64,000 nucleotides of DNA from Nautilia profundicola AmH (lineage in GTDB: Bacteria > Campylobacterota > Campylobacteria > Campylobacterales > Nautiliaceae): the NCBI RefSeq assembly GCF_000021725.1, contig NC_012115.1:911408-975407 (forward strand). The letters are read 5' to 3'. A program made the translations under genes and the position numbers. Positions 36,201-44,390 of this stretch are shown piece by piece; position 1 is the stretch's first letter; the number at the start of each line of letters is the position of its first letter. Below the pieces are notes generated by a model, which did not search any database, was not told where the DNA came from, and was given only the letters and a program-made list of their open reading frames with translations.

Positions 36201-37280
36201 ATGAAACCGTTTATCGTAATGGACGTCTTAAAAAAAGCAAGAGAACTCGAAGACGTAATACATCTTGAAATAGGCGAACCCGACCTGCTGCCCTCTCCAA
36301 AAGTCAAACAAGCCCTTGAAAATGCTCTTAAAAACAACAACTTCTTCTACACCGAAGCCAAAGGACTTGAAAGTTTAAGAAAAAAAATTGCAGCCCATTA
36401 TAAAAGCATGTACGATGTTAACGTAAATCCCAAAAACATAATTATCACCACAGGTACTTCGACTGCGTTTTTAATTGCCTTTTATTTCAGTAAAACTATC
36501 GCAACCCCTACCCCGGGATATCCATGCTATGAAAACTTTGCGGAACTTGAAAACAAAAAATTTATAAAAATCCCGACTTCTTTTCCCGAATACAAAATAA
36601 ACATAAACGAACTCAATAAATACAATTTCGATACTCTTATGATTTCATCACCCAACAACCCAACAGGAACCATATACTCTAACGAAGATTTGAAATACAT
36701 CTGCAGTTACTGTGAAGAAAACGGTAAACTTCTCATAAGCGACGAGCTTTATCACGGTCTCGTATATTCGGATGATTACACAACCGCACTGAAATACAAC
36801 AAAAACGCCATCGTTATTAACGGGTTTAGCAAATATTTCTGCATGCCGGGTCTGAGAATTGGATGGATGATCGTACCGGACGCTCTTGTAAGGGATGCGG
36901 AGATAATCGCACAAAATATCCTAATATCCGCCCCTACGCTTTCCCAATACGCCGCACTTGAAGCGTTTGATTATGAGTATTTAAGCAGTGTAAAAGAGGA
37001 GTTTCAAAAACGAAGAGACTTTTTGTATGAAGAGTTAAAAGATCTGTTCCCTATAGCCAAACCTGACGGAGCTTTTTATTTATGGTGCGATATCAGTAAA
37101 TATTCAGACAATTCACTTGAATTTTGCAACACTCTGCTTGAAGTTGCTAAAGTCGCCGCTACTCCGGGAGTTGATTTCGGTGATTTTAATACATATATCA
37201 GAATTGCTTACACCAAAAATATTAATGAACTTGAAACTGCGGCAAAAAGAATGAGAAATTTTTTAAAAAATATTAAATAA
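36201..37280 (+). CDS. PLP-dependent aminotransferase, class I/II
   Basis: 359-residue fold-type I aminotransferase, probably acting on aspartate or a similar amino acid. Conserved blocks are EIGEPDLLPS, TTGTSTAF, SPNNPTGT with the Asn near PLP, ISDELYHGLVY with the Asp/Tyr pair, and GFSKYFCMPGLRIGW containing the PLP lysine. The length is a little short for the family. I start at ATG 36201, where AAAAAGG lies upstream, rather than at 36171 before the promoter region. It is divergent from the LysE-like gene, which would suit control of an amino acid pool, though the product is not defined. Confidence 0.9.
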   Translation: MKPFIVMDVLKKARELEDVIHLEIGEPDLLPSPKVKQALENALKNNNFFYTEAKGLESLRKKIAAHYKSMYDVNVNPKNIIITTGTSTAFLIAFYFSKTIATPTPGYPCYENFAELENKKFIKIPTSFPEYKININELNKYNFDTLMISSPNNPTGTIYSNEDLKYICSYCEENGKLLISDELYHGLVYSDDYTTALKYNKNAIVINGFSKYFCMPGLRIGWMIVPDALVRDAEIIAQNILISAPTLSQYAALEAFDYEYLSSVKEEFQKRRDFLYEELKDLFPIAKPDGAFYLWCDISKYSDNSLEFCNTLLEVAKVAATPGVDFGDFNTYIRIAYTKNINELETAAKRMRNFLKNIK

Positions 37281-37306
37281 CTGTTAATATTTCCGAAAAT
37301 TTTGGT

Positions 37307-37312
37307 TATAAT
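37307..37312 (+). promoter_or_regulatory. -10 box for atpE, with a 70-base structured leader
   Basis: Perfect TATAAT, then a GC-richer leader of about 70 bases (37319-37390) in which GTTACG (37321-37326) can pair with CGTAAT (37362-37367), enclosing a small CCG/CGG hairpin. Confidence 0.5.
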
Positions 37313-37390
37313 TTCAATGCGTTACGTGTTAAGTAGGGATACGCAAGCCGAACGGACGTGGCGTAATAAAATATCACAAAAGGAAGAAAA

Positions 37391-37696
37391 ATGAAAAAAA
37401 TCGTAGCTCTTATGGCAATTTTCGCAGCATTTGCTTTCGCAGCAGATGGTGACACAATGATTAAAGCGTACAGCGTAATCGCAGCTGTAGTAGGTCTTGG
37501 TCTTGCAGCACTTGGTGGTGCAATCGGTATGGGACACGCTTCTGCGGCAACTATCGCTGGTACAGCAAGAAACCCTGGTATGGGTGGTAAACTTATGGGT
37601 ACAATGTTCATCGCATTAGCGATGATCGAAGCGCAAGTTATTTACGCACTTGTACTTGCACTTATCGCACTTTACGCTAACCCATTCTTAGGTTAA
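37391..37696 (+). CDS. atpE: ATP synthase F0 subunit c
   Basis: 101-residue proteolipid that forms the rotor ring of ATP synthase in the membrane. A 19-residue signal-like N-terminus (MKKIVALMAIFAAFAFAAD) precedes the two helices, as in other campylobacterotal c subunits. Helix 1 is GLGLAALGGAIGMGHAS, the polar loop has ARNP, and helix 2 carries the ion-binding Glu in ALAMIEAQVIYAL. There is Ala rather than Ser/Thr after the Glu, and no other Na+-site residues, so a proton type is likely. It stands alone, away from the rest of the ATP synthase genes, as is usual in this phylum. Codon use looks adapted for high expression. Confidence 0.95.
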   Translation: MKKIVALMAIFAAFAFAADGDTMIKAYSVIAAVVGLGLAALGGAIGMGHASAATIAGTARNPGMGGKLMGTMFIALAMIEAQVIYALVLALIALYANPFLG

Positions 37697-37697
37697 T

Positions 37698-37727
37698 AAA
37701 AAGCCCTTTTTCGGGTTTTTTATTTTA
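37698..37727 (+). terminator. Rho-independent terminator after atpE
   Basis: AAAAAGCCC and GGGTTTTTT form a stem around a six-base loop, followed directly by a run of T (six, then ATTTT). It begins one base after the atpE stop codon. Confidence 0.8.
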
Positions 37728-37739
37728 ACCTATACTTGG

Positions 37740-37751
37740 TGTCTGGCACTG
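37740..37751 (+). repeat. 12-bp direct repeat TGTCTGGCACTG, copy 1
   Basis: Identical 12-mer at 37740-37751 and 38156-38167, on either side of tRNA-Leu. The second copy lies at the start of the accessory segment. Confidence 0.55.
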
Positions 37752-37856
37752 TTTTGTAATGTGACTTATTCTTGTAATTCTTACCTATAAATTGCTATAT
37801 GCTTATATAAACAATAAAAACCTTTCAATGGTATTGAATACCTTGAATCATTTTGT

Positions 37857-37862
37857 TATAAT
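37857..37862 (+). promoter_or_regulatory. -10 box for tRNA-Leu
   Basis: Perfect TATAAT 12 bases before the tRNA; TTGAAT at 37843-37848 is a weak -35. Confidence 0.5.
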
Positions 37863-37874
37863 TTCAGTCTCCAA

Positions 37875-37961
37875 GCGACGGTGGTGGAATTGGTAGACAC
37901 GCAAGGTTGAGGGCCTTGTGGGCGTTAGCCCGTGAGGGTTCGAGTCCCTCCCGTCGCACCA
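37875..37961 (+). tRNA. tRNA-Leu(GAG)
   Basis: 87-base tRNA with a long variable arm. The acceptor GCGACGG pairs with CCGTCGC, and the anticodon stem CAAGG/CCTTG encloses loop TTGAGGG with anticodon GAG (37909-37911), reading CTC and CTT. The T arm has GGTTCGAGTCC, and CCA is encoded at 37959-37961. Its 3' end is a likely integration site: a degenerate copy is at 44592-44607. Confidence 0.95.
37946..37961 (+). repeat. Candidate left attachment site (tRNA 3' end)
   Basis: CCCTCCCGTCGCACCA, the T-arm/acceptor end of tRNA-Leu, matches CCCTCCCATCGCATCA at 44592-44607 in 14 of 16 positions; both differences are transitions. Confidence 0.55.
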
Positions 37962-38168
37962 CTGAAATGCTTTCTAACCTTCTAAATTTCAGATTTTCAA
38001 AGCAATTTTAGAAATAAAAAGCGACCCACAAAAATAACTTTCGAGCAAAATTTTTGCAAATTTTAAAACTTAACAATATTTTTGATTAATTGTTAAATAA
38101 CTAAACATATTTGTTTTAGAGCAGTAAAGAATAAAAGATAAATTGTTATGAATAATGTCTGGCACTGA

Positions 38169-38375
38169 TTAGAGTTAGAGATAGTTGAAAAAAATATAGA
38201 AGAGGAAAGAAGAGATTATTTAATATTACAGTATTTTGATACGTTTTTTATTTTTCAACTATTATGTAGTATACAGTTTTCAAAAAAAATTTTTGAGGAT
38301 TACAATAAAAATAAGAAAAATAAGCAAACTTTTATGTATTCACATAAAAAATTCAAAGATACATGGTTTTTTTAG
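38169..38375 (+). pseudogene. Open 68-codon fragment without start codon
   Basis: A frame of 68 sense codons between stops with no ATG, GTG or TTG near its beginning. The translation looks protein-like (EKNIEEERRDYLILQYFDT, then an aromatic, Lys-rich end). It may be the remnant of an accessory gene or may be chance in very AT-rich DNA. Confidence 0.3.
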
Positions 38376-38440
38376 GTGTGTATTCGCTTTGTATTCTTTA
38401 CTTATATTCATATAATTTTTTGTATTCTTTTCTCTATTCA

Positions 38441-38485
38441 TGGTGCCCCACACCTAAGTGGGAGACGTGCCCTCCTCTCCCGCGA
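38441..38485. other. GC-rich hairpin-forming patch in AT-rich DNA
   Basis: CCCAC pairs with GTGGG, and the overlapping GGGAG pairs with CTCCC further on. It lies 22 bases downstream of the minus-strand KAP-partner gene's stop codon. It may be a 3' structure, a processing site or a small RNA. Confidence 0.4.
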
Positions 38486-38506
38486 AAGCAGAGAAAATTA
38501 AAAATA

Positions 38507-40186
38507 TTAGTCTTTTGTTTTTAATTTAGATAAAATAGTTTCGATGACTGTTTTAACTTCTTTATTAGTTTCATTTTTATATATTTTAGTTAATTCTTCA
38601 GTAAAATATGTGTTATTCTTAGTAATTTGTCCGTACTCGATTAATACTTTTAGCAAGTTGAATCCATTTTTCTCAGAAATAACTTTATCAAAAATTTTTT
38701 TAATTTCATCTTTATTGAAATATTTAGAGGAAAATTCTTTTGATAATATTAATTTTAAAATTATTAATTGATATTCATTTATATTACTTACATTTCCTTT
38801 AACATTTTCTAAAATATTATTCATTAAAGTATCTAAAGTCTCTTTTTTTAAAAGATATTTTAAATTTTTGAAAGCATATTTTAAATGTTCATTATCTTTT
38901 TTTAAATTTTTAAATTCTTTAAATAATATTTCTCCAACTTCATCATGATAACCAAAATTAAATCTATATTTTTTATTAATAAGATTTTTAACTATATTAA
39001 AAATATAATTCTTTGATAACAAATGCTTGTTATTTTTATTTATAAATTCAATAATCTCTTGTTTAATTTCTTCATCATCCTGCCAGTTATTTATAAAATT
39101 CAAAAATAATAATGTCTCTTTATGTAAAATTTCATTATCACTTTTAATATTATCTATTACAAATTTTTTATACCAATATTTGTTTTCTTTATTTTTATTT
39201 TTTATGACTTTTTTATATTCTTCTAAAACTTTATTTGAAAATAATATATAATAATCAATTAACAATTTATCTTGAAAATCTCCAGCTCCTATTTTTTTTA
39301 AAATACTTTTTAAAATTATAATTGTATATTCATTATTTATTTTTTCTAAATTTTGTTCTATATTGTTTAGAAAATCATATAACAGATTAAATTCATTTAT
39401 TTCATTGATATACATATCAAAATCTTTTATAAGCTCATCATCTTTAATTATTAATTCAAATATTTCTTTAGTATTAACCTGGGTTCCAATCTTTAATCTA
39501 ACTATGATGTTAAAAGTATTTGTAAAAATGGATACTAATGATAAAGGTAATAAAACTTCTTTATTATTTATTTTTTTAGAAGTTAATATATATATAGCTA
39601 ACAAATTTAACAACTTAGTTCGAATTTGATTATCTTTAATGTAATTTTCAAAAGCCTTATCATCATCTTTTATAAAATTTAGTATATTGAAGAAAAATAT
39701 TTTTATTAATACAGTTCCTTTAAATATAGTTAAAAGAACTTTATTGGTAATTAAATTAACATTAATAATACTTTGAATCTTAGTATTATTATAATTATTA
39801 ATTAAATGTAATATTCTATTTATAAAATCTTTAGTTATAGCTATTTTATTTTTTTCATCCAAAGCATTCGGAGTTAAAAAAGATATCTTATATAAAATTA
39901 TATGTTCTTTTTTTATATCTATAATATTGTTCTCATTATCGTTTATTCTATTATTAATGTTTTTTATTATTTCTTCTATATTAAATATTTCAAAAGATAT
40001 AAGTTTTTGCAAAAATTGGATATTGTCTTCTGATGATTTTATAAAATCGAGAAGAATTATTTCATTGTTTTTTATATTATGATCTACTTTGTTTTTTAAT
40101 TGTTCAAAGAGTAAATCTTCTATATCCATTTTTTCGGTAAGTTTAATTAAAACCTTTAAAAAATTAATTTTATTTTTATGCTTCAT
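38507..40186 (-). CDS. Unknown helical protein, partner of the KAP NTPase
   Basis: 559 residues of an unrecognised protein, extremely rich in Lys, Asn and Ile, predicted to be almost all helical. Repeated pairs of amphipathic helices of about 35-40 residues suggest a HEAT-like solenoid that would bind protein or nucleic acid. It has no signal peptide, membrane segment or nucleotide motif. I use ATG 40186 because GAGG lies nine bases upstream; a TTG 12 codons earlier is less likely. The gene overlaps the KAP NTPase gene by 11 bases, which implies translation in fixed proportion to it. Codon and base composition differ sharply from the core genes around it, consistent with horizontal transfer. 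Confidence 0.65.
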   Translation of the reverse strand: MKHKNKINFLKVLIKLTEKMDIEDLLFEQLKNKVDHNIKNNEIILLDFIKSSEDNIQFLQKLISFEIFNIEEIIKNINNRINDNENNIIDIKKEHIILYKISFLTPNALDEKNKIAITKDFINRILHLINNYNNTKIQSIINVNLITNKVLLTIFKGTVLIKIFFFNILNFIKDDDKAFENYIKDNQIRTKLLNLLAIYILTSKKINNKEVLLPLSLVSIFTNTFNIIVRLKIGTQVNTKEIFELIIKDDELIKDFDMYINEINEFNLLYDFLNNIEQNLEKINNEYTIIILKSILKKIGAGDFQDKLLIDYYILFSNKVLEEYKKVIKNKNKENKYWYKKFVIDNIKSDNEILHKETLLFLNFINNWQDDEEIKQEIIEFINKNNKHLLSKNYIFNIVKNLINKKYRFNFGYHDEVGEILFKEFKNLKKDNEHLKYAFKNLKYLLKKETLDTLMNNILENVKGNVSNINEYQLIILKLILSKEFSSKYFNKDEIKKIFDKVISEKNGFNLLKVLIEYGQITKNNTYFTEELTKIYKNETNKEVKTVIETILSKLKTKD

Positions 40187-42089
40187 TTTCTTTTTCCTCT
40201 GTAATTGTTGTAGATATTTCAATACTTTTATTTATAAAAAGTTTTTTTATTTCTTCATTTTGTTTTAAAATAGAACTCAAAATTTCTAGATTAGAATCAT
40301 TTAATTTAGAAAGCACTTCACTATTATTAATATCTTCTTTTAATAAGTTAACCAGTTTTCTAATATAATCTTTATAAATAATAGAATATTTTTTTATATC
40401 TGATTTTTCTAATACAAAAAATAAATTTAAAAGTAAATTTATATCTTGTTTACATTCATCTTCAAGTCTTGTTATAGATTCTTTTAATAGATTATCAATT
40501 TTACTTTCTTCATTTATAATTTTAATTATTTTATTTATTTCTTTTATATCTTTTTCTTTTACAAGTCTATTAAATTTTTCAATATAGATACTATATATCT
40601 CTACTACTTTATAAAATTGTTTTAATATATTACTTTCAATTCCAATAGGATCATTTTCAATATCATTAATTAATTCTAATAATTTTTGAAATTTCAAATC
40701 TTCTTTAAGCGATTCTGAAAGTCTTTTTCCATTTTCAATTTCTTTAATAATTTTGTCAAACTTTTTCTTTTCTAAAAAGTTTTTTAATATAATATACACC
40801 GCTTGCACTTTTATATCTATTTTATTTTTCCAAAATAAATAATTTTGCACTAAGTTATTAATAAAATTTTTAATTTCTCTTGGAGTTAAATTATTATCGG
40901 TTTTTTTGATTATTTCCTCAAAAAATCTTCTAATAAACAATATATCTTGTTCTTTTAAACTATTGTTAAAAGCTTTATTTAGATTATCATTAAAAAATTT
41001 TCTCCAATCACAGTGAGTTATATTTGGAATTTCTATTTTATAAGGAAAAACTTTTTCTAAAAAATCTTTAACAAATTTTTTTGGATTTTCTTCATCTTCA
41101 TTTATAATGCTTTTTATTGTTTTTTCAAGTCTTTCTTTATCTATAGGTATTAAAAAATAAATATTATTTAAATTTTCTTTTTTTATTACTTCATTATTTA
41201 ATTGAATAAGTGATAATGTGTCTAAAACAGTACCATCATCAACTCTGTCTAAATTATCAAAAATTATTATAAATGGTTCTTCATTATTTCCATTATTTTC
41301 TTTATTATTCTTTTCATGTTTTTTTGTAAAAATATATTTAAAGTAATTAGCATAATCATAAGTAGTAAATTCTAAATCTTCCTTTGTCGTATGTGATTCA
41401 GTTACATCTATTTTCTTAAAAAAATAAAATTTTATAAAATCATCTAATTTTTCAATGGAAAAAATTCCTATAAAAAACAAAAATAAAATTAAAATACCTT
41501 TTATGAAAAGCTTTGAATCTGCCTCAAGAGAAAAAAATTTAAGAATTAACGGTAATACTAAGTAATCAACTATTTTTGATAAAGCAACTATAATCAATGA
41601 AAATAATAGTATATAGAATATAAATTTTATAGAATTGTTTAAGTCTACAGAAGGTTCAGAATCTATAATACGACTTACAACTTTTTTAGATAACACATCT
41701 TTTATAGTTAAACTTTTTTTAGTTTTATAAGAATTTTCTTTAGTTTCATTGGAATTTTTCTCATAATTTTCATTTTCTACTTTTAGTTTTTTTGCTAATT
41801 CTAATAAAAATGCCCTTTTTAAAAAATCTCCTTTATGAGACCAAGAATCAAAAATAAAAATATTATCTTCTTTGAAAAAACCTTTTTCGTTATCTTTTAG
41901 AATTTCAACTATTGTAGATTTTCCAGACCCCCAACTCCCAAATAATCCTATAACTTTATTTTTATTATCTTTAATTAAAAAGATAGTGTCCTTAATAAGT
42001 TTTGCAATTTTATTATGTAAATTTAATTCATCTTTTGCTAAAGGTTTTTCATCTAAGAAAGTAACTTCAATAATTTGATTTTTATCCAA
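40176..42089 (-). CDS. KAP-family P-loop NTPase with membrane segments
   Basis: 637-residue NTPase of the KAP type. Walker A is GSWGSGKST at 51-59 and Walker B is FIIIFDNLDRVDD at about 273-285, the family's Asp-Asn-Leu-Asp-Arg form. Two or three hydrophobic segments (about 154-180 and 194-212) are inserted between them, which is characteristic of KAP proteins and places the NTPase on the inner side of the membrane. The C-terminal half is helical and charged. Several KAP proteins are plasmid- or defence-linked, such as PifA, which excludes phage T7. Start is TTG with AAAGGG upstream. The protein is AT-rich, and a defence or exclusion role is inference. Confidence 0.85.
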   Translation of the reverse strand: MDKNQIIEVTFLDEKPLAKDELNLHNKIAKLIKDTIFLIKDNKNKVIGLFGSWGSGKSTIVEILKDNEKGFFKEDNIFIFDSWSHKGDFLKRAFLLELAKKLKVENENYEKNSNETKENSYKTKKSLTIKDVLSKKVVSRIIDSEPSVDLNNSIKFIFYILLFSLIIVALSKIVDYLVLPLILKFFSLEADSKLFIKGILILFLFFIGIFSIEKLDDFIKFYFFKKIDVTESHTTKEDLEFTTYDYANYFKYIFTKKHEKNNKENNGNNEEPFIIIFDNLDRVDDGTVLDTLSLIQLNNEVIKKENLNNIYFLIPIDKERLEKTIKSIINEDEENPKKFVKDFLEKVFPYKIEIPNITHCDWRKFFNDNLNKAFNNSLKEQDILFIRRFFEEIIKKTDNNLTPREIKNFINNLVQNYLFWKNKIDIKVQAVYIILKNFLEKKKFDKIIKEIENGKRLSESLKEDLKFQKLLELINDIENDPIGIESNILKQFYKVVEIYSIYIEKFNRLVKEKDIKEINKIIKIINEESKIDNLLKESITRLEDECKQDINLLLNLFFVLEKSDIKKYSIIYKDYIRKLVNLLKEDINNSEVLSKLNDSNLEILSSILKQNEEIKKLFINKSIEISTTITEEKENEA

Positions 42090-42111
42090 TTTTATACACC
42101 CTTTTTAAAAA

Positions 42112-42117
42112 ATTATA
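42112..42117 (-). promoter_or_regulatory. -10 box for the KAP operon
   Basis: TATAAT on the minus strand, 23 bases before the TTG start of the KAP gene, followed by AAAAAGGG. Confidence 0.5.
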
Positions 42118-42183
42118 TCAAAAATTAATTACTTATTAATTTATATTAAAGAATAAATTAATATTATTACTTTTTAATGCTAA

Positions 42184-42208
42184 AAAAAGAAAAAAGACTA
42201 AAAGTCTT
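42184..42208 (-). terminator. Terminator overlapping the stop codon of the acidic protein gene
   Basis: On the minus strand AAGACT pairs with AGTCTT around a three-base loop, then TTTTTTCTTTTTTT. The stop codon TAG lies inside the hairpin. Confidence 0.65.
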
Positions 42209-42416
42209 CATCTTCGTTTTCTTCTTCATCTTCATCAATAATTTTAATCTCGTAAGCGTCAACAAAATCCCAAAAGCTGCAAGTGTATGCAATTTCATCA
42301 ACTTTTTTTAAAACGTAAAAAGGATAATATTCTAAGTTTACGATTTTTATAACACCTTGTTCATCAAACATTTCATCATATAATTCATCCGCTCTTTCTT
42401 CTGTTACTCTCATCAT
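42198..42416 (-). CDS. Small, strongly acidic protein, unknown
   Basis: 72-residue protein with about 24 acidic and 6 basic residues, ending IIDEDEEENEDEDF. It has no membrane segment. The middle contains a compact aromatic core (EYYPFYVLKKVDEIAYTCSFWDF). AAAGGAG lies six bases before the ATG, the stop is in a terminator hairpin, and a structured leader precedes it, so it is likely expressed. The charge pattern is like that of DNA-mimic anti-restriction proteins, but no such family motif is recognised and this remains a guess. Confidence 0.6.
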   Translation of the reverse strand: MMRVTEERADELYDEMFDEQGVIKIVNLEYYPFYVLKKVDEIAYTCSFWDFVDAYEIKIIDEDEEENEDEDF

Positions 42417-42953
42417 TTCAAGCTCCTTTTAATTTTTTTAAGTTTTCGATAATCGAAGAGACACAATCCCGACCAACGGGAAGACAACTAACTCATGTAA
42501 AACGAGAAATCCTCTCTAATTATCAAAAAACTTTTTTCTCTTTTGCCTACGACAAAATAAACAAACAACGCACTATTAAACGAAAAAGTCAACAATTTAG
42601 TAGAAACACGGAAAAATTTTTTGAAGGGCTTGTTGTTTACTTTTTTGTAAGTGCTTGTAGAAGTTTATTTTAAGAATTAACTATTAGTTGTAGAATAAAA
42701 AAATTTTGTTACATATTTCTTTAATTTATTATAGATTTTATCTATTTGAAATGATTGTGATTTATAAATATTTTTTTTGATCTTCAAGACTCCCACATCA
42801 AAAACAAAAGAACACTGAAATGCTCCCATACTCCCAAAGAAATCATATTTTAAAAAGCCTCTATAGTTTCCCCTCCAGATAATAATGAATGCTACTTTTC
42901 TTAATTAAACTTGGAAGTGTTAAATTATCATTATTAGTTAATAAATAAATTAA
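42417..42953. other. 537-base leader and intergenic region upstream of the acidic protein gene
   Basis: No complete gene seen. On the minus strand the part next to the gene holds hairpins TTCGAT/ATCGAA (42445-42457) and TCCCG/CGGGA (42467-42481) in somewhat GC-richer DNA, then AT-rich DNA. A long structured leader or small RNA is possible. Confidence 0.45.
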
Positions 42954-43320
42954 CTAATGATCTTGTAAATTTAGAAAATTTAAACATTTCGAAATTGTAT
43001 CATGAGTATAATCTACACTTACATTTAATGCTTGAAAAACTAAAATTTTTGCTAATAAAAATATTTAGATATCTCTATTTGTATGAATTGTTTTATGAAA
43101 AATAGCTATTGTATAATCTTTTTCTGTTTTAGATAAATTTTTCAAAAATTCAATTACATCATCAAAATCTTCTTCCCTATATATTATCAATTTTTCAATT
43201 TCATTTTTTAAATATATTTGATGATTATCTGATATAAAATCTATAAATGATTTTATCTTTGGAATTGTTAAAAAATCTTAAGCTAATTAATAAAAACTTT
43301 TTTTTATCAGTTTCTTTCAT
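42954..43320 (-). pseudogene. Frameshifted small gene, unknown family
   Basis: On the minus strand, three consecutive frames join into one protein-like reading: MKETDKKKFLLISLRFFNN from ATG 43320, then KIKSFIDFISDNHQIYLKN onwards to HTNRDI in a second frame, then IFLLAKILVFQALNVSVDYT onwards to a stop at 42954 in a third. Two frameshifts break what would be a gene of about 120 codons. Its start overlaps the stop of the upstream membrane-protein gene by one base (TAATG), showing former co-translation. The composition matches the rest of the accessory segment. Confidence 0.55.
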
Positions 43321-44156
43321 TATTCTACTTTTATATTTGAAATAACGCATTCAATAAAAATTGAAATCATTTTGATCGAAATTTTAAAGAAATCAGGAAA
43401 ACAATTTATAACCATGAATATTATGAATATTAAAATATAAAAAAATATTTTTTTTACATTATTATTATTAAGAAAAACGTATTTATTTCTTTTATGTTTT
43501 TTATAAAGTATTTTATTTATATAAATAAATCCAGTAAAACCAACATAGAATAAAAGAAAAAATATAATTATTTCTACATTTTTTAAAAATAAAATACTTT
43601 TATTTAATGCAAAAAGCAATATAAAAATAAGTATAAGAACAAACACAGTGTTAAATATAAAATAAGAAATCTTTTTGTAAATTTTCCTTCTTAAGCAGAT
43701 TAAAATTTTCCTTGAATTTAAAGACACCAATATTACTAAAAATATTTCTATAAAATAAAAAAAATATGTAACAAAAGAAACATTAGGATTTATACTACAT
43801 TTATTAAATAAAATTGAAATACTTTTTAGTAAGCCGATTATTGCCATAATTATTAATGGCGTTAATATATAAAAGTCTTTAAATTCATTAAATCTAGAAG
43901 GTCTATCAGTATCTTTAATTATCATTGGATTTTGAATGATTAATTTAACAAAATAAATATAACTAACTATAAAGATAATTGATAAACCTAAAAAAATAAA
44001 CATAAATATTTCATTAATTTTAAATAATCCTGATTTTTTTAAACAATCAATAAAATTGATATTTAATCCATATAATAAAATAAAAATTAAAGAGAATACT
44101 GTAGCAAAATTATTAATATAAGCAAATTTAAAAAAATTAAAAAAGAATTTCTCCAT
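43320..44156 (-). CDS. Multi-span membrane protein, unknown
   Basis: 278-residue, very hydrophobic protein with about seven predicted transmembrane segments (near 12-30, 48-70, 95-115, 128-146, 165-185, 195-212 and 240-262) and basic loops such as RRKIYKK. I do not recognise the family. GAGGG sits seven bases before the ATG at 44156. It is very rich in Phe, Ile, Lys and Asn and probably belongs to the transferred segment. It formed an operon with the now broken gene downstream, so it may be on the way to decay, although its own frame is intact. Confidence 0.6.
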   Translation of the reverse strand: MEKFFFNFFKFAYINNFATVFSLIFILLYGLNINFIDCLKKSGLFKINEIFMFIFLGLSIIFIVSYIYFVKLIIQNPMIIKDTDRPSRFNEFKDFYILTPLIIMAIIGLLKSISILFNKCSINPNVSFVTYFFYFIEIFLVILVSLNSRKILICLRRKIYKKISYFIFNTVFVLILIFILLFALNKSILFLKNVEIIIFFLLFYVGFTGFIYINKILYKKHKRNKYVFLNNNNVKKIFFYILIFIIFMVINCFPDFFKISIKMISIFIECVISNIKVE

Positions 44157-44261
44157 TCTTTTCCCTCTTATTTAAGATGATTAATTTTTACAAATTTTTA
44201 ATATTTATAAATCTTATTTCATATTTTTTAAAATCATTTTCAAAACATAATATTGATCATT

Positions 44262-44369
44262 TTATATTTTGTGTTTATTGTATTCTAAAAATCTTTCAAG
44301 ATTATTTGCAACTTGTATTAATTCGTTTTTTCCGTTCCATTTCAGTTTTTTAATTTCTCTTATATTCAT
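44262..44369 (-). CDS. 35-residue peptide gene behind a perfect hairpin
   Basis: ATG 44369 with AAAAGGA six bases upstream, 35 codons, ending NNLERFLEYNKHKI. A 12-bp perfect hairpin (44391-44419) lies directly before the ribosome-binding site. It might be a genuine small protein or a remnant of a larger accessory gene; the good ribosome-binding site favours expression. No homolog is recognised. Confidence 0.4.
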   Translation of the reverse strand: MNIREIKKLKWNGKNELIQVANNLERFLEYNKHKI

Positions 44370-44390
44370 TTAGTATCCTTTTTGTTTTTT

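Larger units (their letters stand above)
37962..38506. other. 545-base region after tRNA-Leu, no complete gene
   Basis: AT-rich DNA at the start of the accessory segment. It includes the second TGTCTGGCACTG copy (38156-38167), an open frame without a start codon (38169-38375), and a GC-rich, hairpin-forming patch at 38441-38485. I see no complete protein gene. Confidence 0.6.

Noticed and set aside
42880..42900. TGCTAC at about 42888 considered as another acetate-type operator
   Set aside because: Only one half-site; the base run 11 bp later does not match and no -10 follows at the required distance.
43021..43320. Integrase or transposase remnant sought in the broken gene of the island
   Set aside because: The joined reading shows no catalytic pattern of tyrosine or serine recombinases or DDE transposases.
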